Shown here one piece after another: positions 53,036-62,000 of a DNA stretch of 64,000 nt (position 1 is its first letter; every line of letters begins with the position of its first letter). The position numbers and the translations under genes are program-made. The notes under the pieces were generated by a model. That model was not told where the DNA came from, searched no databases, and saw only the letters and a list, made by a program, of their open reading frames with translations. Source of the DNA: Kryptolebias marmoratus (lineage: Eukaryota; Chordata; Actinopteri; Cyprinodontiformes; Rivulidae); assembly GCF_001649575.2 (NCBI RefSeq), contig NC_051435.1, positions 4,743,084 to 4,807,083 of the forward strand, written 5' to 3'.

Positions 53036-56000
53036 GTAAGCTGCACGTCTGTGTGTGTGTGTGTGCGTGTGTGTGGTGTAAGAACGTAACATGAGGACAT
53101 CTGTTACATCGAGGCGGATTAGATGACCAGTTTGGTGTTTGTTCAAATTTTTCCTGTCACATGACTTACAGTAATTTTCCTTTTAAAAACAACAAAATGT
53201 TTGGGTTCCTGTGAGAACCATGTGACCTGTGCTGCTCTTTAAGCCCCTCCTCCTGCACCCACCTTGGGGAACCATGTTCAAGTTACGTCCCACCAACACG
53301 GGAAACACACTCCTGAGAGTGGAGACCAGTTACTGAATAACACCTTCTAAATACTGTGCAGCAGCAAGACGTGGCTTTTTTATCTCAGTGATTTAATGAT
53401 TTAATATTTAATGAAATATCTGTGAGATGTTTTAGTTGAAAGATTTAGTGCAGCAGCTCCCTTTTCTGCCAGTTGTAGGTAGCTGGGAGGCACTCTTTAT
53501 AGGTTCATTGTAAAAGTTTAAATAAATTTAGATTTAAGTTGTACTCAGTTACCCTAAAAGCATGTTATTAGTTTGGTGTGCTAGTGTGGGATCTCAGGCT
53601 TGCGCTGTATGTTTTTTCATGAAGTAGCTTGTCTGGGAAAGTCATTTAAAGTTGGGTTATGTGGAAAACAATTAACACTTCACCTATTGTACAGTAAAAT
53701 ATAGATACAGTCCCTCAATTTAGGATTCAAGTCTGAGGTAATCAGGGGTATGAAAAGTGATTTAGCACCCCTAATGGATGCTAGAGGACATGCATGTCCA
53801 AATACATAGATAACTTAACCAGAAGTGTGATTATTCTGTTAGCATCGTTGGTTTGCTCACAGCTATGATAGGATTCTTAAGTTCATTTAAATTCATTGCA
53901 AAATTCAAACATCTTAATGCAAAATATTTGTAAGAACTAGTCCTTAAAAGTAAATTTATTGATAATATCTCACTAATTTCTACCTGTCAACATTTTATCA
54001 TGCTGTTTTTATGAGTTGATCAGTTTTGTTGATTTGCATGTTGAACAGGTGGTGCGGGAGCTGCTGAGGACTGAGGCTGATCTCACGTTAAGGAATGACA
54101 GCCAGCAGACAGCGCTCCACCTCAGCCCACCTAAGCTGCAGGTGAAAATGGTGGGGTGGATGTCCCGCCCCCACCTGTCCCCGCAGGCGCAGCTGCTGCA
54201 GGCCGCCTGGCAGGGAGACCCCACCTCTTTGAGGCGCCTGTTGGTGAGTCTCCACTCCCACTCGAGTGGATTTCACAGATGATCAACACACCACGGACAG
54301 CAACAGCTCCTTTCTGTTCCAGCTGTTAAACTTTAAACACATTTATTAATGATTATCACTGAAATAGCTCATTAAATAAAACTCCTGGCATGTTACACAA
54401 ATTTTAAAAGGGAAAGTTAGGAACAGTAATGTTTTCCTAATTCATCTTTCTTTTTTTTAAGTCAACAAAGAAGCCTGTTAATCTTATTGTTTCCCTTTGT
54501 GGTTTTGTGTTACTGGAAATATGATGCTCAATCCTCAGATGGCTTTAAAAACAAGTCAGCAACAGCCGGGATTAGTGTGAGAATGTGTGACGTATTTTTC
54601 CTCTGTCACCTGAATGTGCTGCTTTTATTAGAAACACGACTTCATTAGTAGGTAAATATAAATCCTATTTGATCAAAAGGATGATTACTGAGCCAAAAAC
54701 ATAAATGATTATTGTCACGTTTGAAATCCTGACAATAAGAACCTATATGGAGTTTTTTGTAAATATGAATTATTGTATATAGTTGCATTTCAGTGACATT
54801 TGTTAAGAGATAAGCTTTGACAGTGTAGCATGAAGCTAGTTAGATCATTCTACAGTTTATTTTTACATGAAATGACTCTGAAAGAGTTAAGTCTCACCTT
54901 CCAGTTTTAACGAACCATTAGCTGCATCTGACAGCTTTTCGTGTCTCACATTGAGACCTGAATCGTGTCTGTATGACTTGTGTTAGACGCAGACAGGCCG
55001 GGTGGACGTGAACGTTCCTAACAGCCAAGGTGTGACAGCAGCGATGCTTGTTGTTAGGGACATCGACCTGTTTGAGGGCTTAACGATGTGGTTGCCATGG
55101 GAACACAGACCCGTGGAGGTGATCAAGGAACTGCTGGGATCCTCAGCGTAAGGATGAACAAATTCACAGAAACACTGATCTCATGGAAACAACATACAGA
55201 AGTTGGGAACATATGTAAAGTTCTCTGAGATGAACTTAAAGTCGTCTTTTTCTGCCTTTTCCTGTCTCATCATCAGTGATTTACGAGTTCGAGACCACAG
55301 AGGCTGTTCTGTTCTCCACTACGCAGAAAATATCTGCAGCCCTCAGAGAGAGGAGATTGTTTGGATCCTGACTGAGGCTCTGGGTCACACAGGTACACAA
55401 AAAGACCTGTTAAACTTTAGAGATTATCATTTATCTTTTAATTAATATACCATTTCTGCCATTTGCAATTTAAATCTGTACTGCTCGGCGCTGTAATTTC
55501 ATACTGAAAAGCAAATATGAGTCAAATGTTACCTTTTAAAATTCAGACAGTCTCAAATCATTCATCAGTGTTGATTTCAGAGGCAGATAGTGGCTGTTTT
55601 ACCATTAAAGCCTTTAATTAACTTAACCTGCTCAGATACATGCAGCAGGGCCAACTTTTGAACACAGCGTTGATTTCATCTGCAAAACATTTCCATCATC
55701 ATCCAGTGGACTTTAAACATAAGACAAACAGGACAAAGAAGGAAAAAAGAGGTCAGATTTATCTAAATTTTTGACTTAATTTAACCAGGAAAGCCCTAAA
55801 GAAATACATCTCTTCTTCCAAAGATTCGTGCTCAAGACAGTGGCAAAAATATGGATAAATAAAAACAAAGTGGTGATTATTATAGTTTAAAAGAAGAACA
55901 CAAATACAAATTTTAATGCAAGATAAAATAAAGCAAAATGTAAAAGACAAAGAAAAAAAACACAAATTAAGAAAGTCCAACAGTTCAATCAAAGCAAATC

Positions 56001-59000
56001 AGTCACAGGTTGAAAATATCCGTACTAAAGGAATCCTGAATGCTTAAAAGAAATTCATGCTAATTCTGCTGTTTATTTGTTCATATTTTTGTGCTTTCAC
56101 AAACTGACCAAAGAAAAATATTTTAACGCAGATTCCTGTGGGGATAAGTCATGTGATCTGCTTTGTAAAACGGAGGATTATTGTGTTTTGTTTCTGTCTC
56201 ATTACTTATAATCTCATTATACAATATAATTAGGAAAGTTTTTTTTTAAGGTTCTGCCCACAGAACAGCTCCACTGTTTGTTTGTTTGTTTTTTAGCGCT
56301 GCAATGCTTTTTAAAAACACAAATAAACAACCTGGAAAGAAAACTATCTGATGTAAAGATAATTCTTTATTCATTCATAATATTTTACTTGTTTTGGTAA
56401 CATCAGATTAGCTGATCTTATTCACTTCAATCTGTTGTTGGTTTTACTTTGTCCACTGATCAGTTTAATGCAGAAGACACACTCATTTCAACATTTACTG
56501 TAAAAACATTTTTAAACTATTTGTAAGAAATCATTTTCTTTCTTTGTGCTTTTTACACTCAGTCAAATGTTCCTGAGTTCCTCTTTAATCCTGCTTCTCA
56601 CAGGAAAACCGCAGCCTGCAGTGAAGTTATTGCAATCAATATTCATACAAATTAAGCTTTTATTTTTGAGTAAAAGGGGCTTTTTCCTGTACGCACTGAC
56701 AAAGAAACCTAATGATCAGCGTCTAAAATAGGCCATGAGATCAAATCACCTGCAGGGAGACGGGGGTGGAGTAGTGACTGTATGGGAGGGCTTTTCCCCA
56801 CAAAACAAAGCTCTCATGTGAGAAACCTGCCTGAACATCTTTCACTTCAGCCTCAGCAGCAGCTCAGACAGACAGAAAGGCATTCCTGTGACAGAAAATC
56901 CACCATGTTTATGTGCAAAACCAGAATTAAAGTGTGAGTTTCAGGGTTTTATTCACAAGTAAAGAGTTAAAGAGTTTTTTTTTTACCAACATGTGAGCAG
57001 AATGGAGCAACAGGATTAGAAACAGGTAATACCACTTCATTCTTCTGTTACAGGCATTTGTGTTCTGTTGTTTAATATTTCACATTTTCTGCTGAAAGAG
57101 AACGTCTGATCTTAGTACGGGACGCTTTGAGTGACCAGAAAGGTTCACACTCAGGTTGCTATCATGGCTTTTTGCTATAATATGCATTTAAAGACTCAGT
57201 TATATGCCTGATTTGTTGCATCTGAACTTAAAATAGTCATACAACTTCCAATTCTTTTCTTTTCATTGTTTTCTTTTTGACGCGGCTTCTTCCTGGACAG
57301 TATTTTTTTTTTTTTACAAGGAGCCTATAGAACAATATTTAACTTCTAGTAAATCCTAGATTATTTTTTATAATTTGAAATATTTCACACAGAAGCTGAA
57401 ACAACCACTTCACCACTAATAACCTTTGTATATCAGCATAATCTTTGTGTTTATTATATTTGAATACTTATTGCCCGCCATCAAAGGTAAAGCAGTGATA
57501 ACTTTTTTTAGCTGTATCTCTGTGTGTACGTGTTAATTTGTCATTAGAATTAGCAAATAGCTCATCAACCACTGGAGCAATTTTAATGAAACTATTAGAA
57601 AGTAATCATCTACAGCTGAATAACTTTTGGAGTCAGCCGAGTTCAAGATGGCCGCCACAGCTAATCAGCTTTAGCAAACCCAACCATGTCTATAACTCAG
57701 CCAGTCTTACAAATATTTAGCTAAAATCTGGTGTGGTAAACTCAGAAATGAAGCATTAGATGCACGTCTACAACTGACTCACAAAATTCAAGATGGCCAC
57801 CACAGGTAATCAACATTTGCCAACACAAAAATAGTGTGGTAGTAACTGAGAGTCACTGACAACATGTTCTCTGAGCGCTAACGTATCTCATAGATCCCAC
57901 AAAATGTCACTGATAAACAGCTACAACGCCAACCCTTCTCAGGAAGACAGTTTCTACGATTTTCAAACAGTCTGACGAAAGGAGGCAACCGATATAGATT
58001 CCTTACATTAAGGCTGGATGTTTGATTCCTTTTTTTATTTGTGTCTTGTTTAATAAAACAATAATAATTACAGACAAAAAGAATTGCAGCTCACGTATAT
58101 GTAACTTTTAGTTTAAGATAATCTTTGTGTTTCTGCTGCAGATAAGCAGCAAACCAGTTTCCAAAGCATCATGGAAACACTGAAAGACTCTGGAGGAGCC
58201 AATCAGGACGTAAAGAAGGGAAGCAGGTGGGCAACAAGAAATCCCATATTTTTCTTACATATTCTCACATCAAGTCATTGATGTTTATTAGCCAAAAAAA
58301 AGAGGAAACGGCCACCAGTGATTGAATAGACTGACTCCTATAAACACATAAAACCACAAACAGGTGTTTACACACAAACATTTTTAGTGTGTACAGTTAA
58401 CACCCCTCTACCCTCCATCCCACAGTCATTATAAACTCTGTTCACTTCCTGCTGGGCTGCTTAGCATATGCCTCCAAGTTTTACACCAACAGTAGAATGG
58501 AGTCGTGTCTGGTTACAGTTGCAGACCTGTATGCAAGCACCTGTCACCGTGTCCAGAGGACAATCTGTTCTACCCAAACAGGTTCCAAACACAGATACAG
58601 GGGGAGAAAACGCTGGTGAATCAGCCCATTGTCTGTTATGAGCAACTGAATCAAGTCCAAGCTCTGGGAGGAGAATACAGCTCTTTGAGCTGCTCTCTTA
58701 TTTCATCAGACCAGCTTCCAGAGAGATGTCAGGGAGGGAGTCTTTACCAAGTCTGGCACAATCCAATAAAAGTTAAAGATATTTATACTCTGTATAGCTT
58801 ATAATGTTTAAGAACATACGTTATTTGACTCAGGACGGAAAAAAATAAATAAAATTCTAGTAACTCTTGTTTTTCTTGCCTCCCTAGCAAAGGGTTGTGT
58901 CTCCCCAGTCTGAGCAACAACATCAGACACTGGGGTCAAATGGATACTGCTCTGTCAAGTGGTTTACTGAATACCAGGACCCTCTGCCAGCCAGTGCCCC

Positions 59001-62000
59001 CCATACAAAGGTACATAAACTCAGAGTCCCTGTTTACATGGCTAACAGTTCGGAAACTAAAAGAGAAAACTTGTTGGTCTAGTTGTGTCTTTTCAAACAC
59101 AAAGATCCAACAGAGGTCTGAGTATCTGTACAACCCCAGCAGTTAACTTGACCCAAACTTTAAGCATAATTCACAAGTTTGGGAACGCTCTGAGTCATAC
59201 TGTAGCATCGCACTGGGCTTGACTGGCAGAAATCACTTGGAAACACAAATCTCCAAGAAAATACGTGAATTTATACTTGTAGTCACTCGGGTGGTACTTA
59301 CGACATGTTTGTAATGTGAGATTGTGACAAAAACAACACAATCTGCTGGCTTCCTTAGATAAAAAACTTTTACTAATTTGCCTTTTATAATGTATGTGAA
59401 TGTTTCTTTGCAGTGCCCTGAGATGACTTTTATTCTGAATTGGTGCTAAATAAACAAACTGAACTGAATTGAAATCTGGTCCAAAGTTTACCAGGAGTTT
59501 GCACCCATATTGAGCAAATTTTGAGCACCCTAGAGTTACAGAAACTAAGTTGGGACAGGTTCCAGATGCCCATGAAGACCCACAACACAACTTTTTTTGA
59601 ACATGTTCAACAAACCCCCTGTGAATATTTTGAGACATTTTGGAAGCTTCATTGCGAATGCCGTTCACAGTTTGTTGCCAACAGTTAAAAAAAGTGAAAA
59701 CTAATTAGTTATTCAAGAACAAACAATGACACTAAATAATAATGATCAACAAACTAATGAGTGACTGTGATTTGTACCCAAAAGACAGAGAACAAGAAGT
59801 GTAGTTGATGCCTCTCCACCTTCCCACGGTCTGCTGTCCGTGGTGGAGTCCAGCCCGCTCAGCCAATCAGCGCCCAGCATCATGGAACCTCTGATGTTCT
59901 CCAACAGCATGATGCAGGCCAGAACCCACATTCAGAACCGTATGTATATTTAGAGATGAGGTTTGTAGAACTTTGATCCTTGATGGTGGTTTTAAAGTAA
60001 TAGTATCTTTCTGTCTCCAGGACTGGGCTCACAAAACATTTTACATGAACAAAAGGTGAGCTTCAGTTGAACGTATTCCAGCTTCACATGTTTGTCTTTC
60101 ATGGTTGAAGTCTGTTTGGTTTCATTTATGAAAAAAAAGTTGCACTTCAATCCATCTGTTTAAATCCGTATTTGCACATAAAAACAAATCTCAAAGTTTG
60201 GAAGAAAATGGTACCCTTATGTTAATTCACGTAACAGTAGTGCATGAAAACGTGCACAAAGTAGCATTTTAATATGCAGATTTTACTATTTGAATGAGGA
60301 CCCAGCAACAGATTGTTTACACCATCAGTTGTAACTATTAAATTATTAAATTATTGCTTCTCTTTTGTTTTCACAGGATCTTTTGCCAGTTTTGCGCTCC
60401 CAAACACCCAAGCTCTTGGCACCACTAGATGGCCGACCCAAAGACAGCAAAGCTCTGCCTGTTCTACAGCAACACATTCCCCTAAAGCCCATTACCCCGA
60501 GTCCTCATTGCTCCAGGACTCAGCTGAGGAGGGACAGGCTGTCCTGGGACAGTCCAAGCAATGGTCCTCCCATCAGAGAGGCAGGCGGTGACGAAAGTGG
60601 GTCCAGCAGCAACAACAACCAGAGTTCTGTCAGCCTTGAGAATCCGGATGATGAGAGACAGTTTCAGAAGACTGCTCATAAAGACAGAACTCTGAGGTTC
60701 TTTGGGGATGGGTTTTGGCAACATTCAAAAGATGTGATTTCACCTGAGGAAGATTTCTCTGGAGAGAAAATGCAGCACTTGAAAGCCCAGTCCAAAAACA
60801 ATCTGGTTCCACTTGTCAACAGATCAATACATACTGAAGAGAGAGACCATCATCTCCATAAAGAAAAACCCAAGAACCCTCAATGTGAAGCAAACTACGT
60901 GAATCATCCAAAAGAATCTGCTAAGACTGAGTCCTCAGATGATTTTAATTATGCTCAAAAAGGGGACATTTTGATTTCTAAGAACAATCAAACCCACATC
61001 ACATCAGCATTTAGAGAGGACAAAAGGAATGAAGATTGTATGACTAAATCCAAGACTGAAATGAGCCACCCAGTTATATTTGATGTAAACAATCTTCTAG
61101 ATGATGGTACAGAATGTTCTGAAAATGACAAAAACAAGCAGTTTATAGAAGAGACAGAGTCAGCACGAAACAAGTCCTGTGATCAAACCAGTGCAATGGA
61201 TGCTATGTTAAAAACAGGTACTGCTGAGGGGAAAAGCAGAATATTTACTGTAAATCCAAAGAACAAGAAGACATTTAAAGCCCTAAAGCCAGTCCGGAAC
61301 AGGGAGAGAAGAACCAGCATGACCGGTCAGCTGAGGACAAATAATCAAAGTAAACAATCTGTTAATGTGCTCGGACATAAAAATCAAAACACCATAAGCG
61401 TCAATAAGTCCAAAATCAAACAGAAGTACCCTGAGATTTCCACAGATGTCAAAGAAAAAATCAGGAAAAGCCCTGACACGACTGTTACTTTGGCTAAAGA
61501 CAAGTTAAAGATGAAATCTGTCAGTGATGCTGGTTCTAACTTCGACACCCCAACACCATGCAAAGACTCTGAACTCTCACAGAGCAACATAACACATCAG
61601 CACGCAACAGTGAGGGAACTAAAAAGTGCCCAGCAGTCGAGGAAACCAGGTTTAGGTGGAAAAAACACAAGATCTAAATCTGCAGGGGACCTCATCACCT
61701 ACAAAGACTTGTTTCAGCAGATACCAAGCAACGCTGAAGGGCCAGCCATTTACGAGATGTTCGCTGGTCCTATTTTTGAGAACCTCCGAGTTTCCAGCTC
61801 CTGTGCTGCAACTAGAAAGACAAAACAGGGATACAAGGTCAAACCCAGGCCATTAAAAACTATACAGAAGCTGAAGCGAAGCTCAGGAGAGAGTACAACT
61901 GCTTTGGCTAAAAGCAAAACAAAACCAGTGCCACCTAGAGTGAAACCTCACTCTGGAGTTGGAACAAGGAGGGCCATCTGCGAAACAGAAATTAGGGCTA

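Larger units (their letters stand above)
55393..58141 (+). other. map3k19 intron 4
   Basis: This is the largest intron of the visible gene at 2.7 kb. It contains two copies of the dispersed family (57474-57890). A G-rich stretch near 56760 is followed by an ATG and a GTGAGT donor near 56940, which could be read as an alternative first exon but does not match exon 5 in phase. Confidence 0.65.

Noticed and set aside
56760..56942. Alternative first exon for map3k19 (G-rich stretch, ATG, GTGAGT donor)
   Set aside because: The donor would leave in phase 2 while exon 5 needs phase 1, and no core promoter is clear.
59195..59668. 157-codon minus-strand frame in map3k19 intron 6
   Set aside because: It lies antisense within the intron and covers a LINE-tail-like sequence; no protein similarity is recognised.
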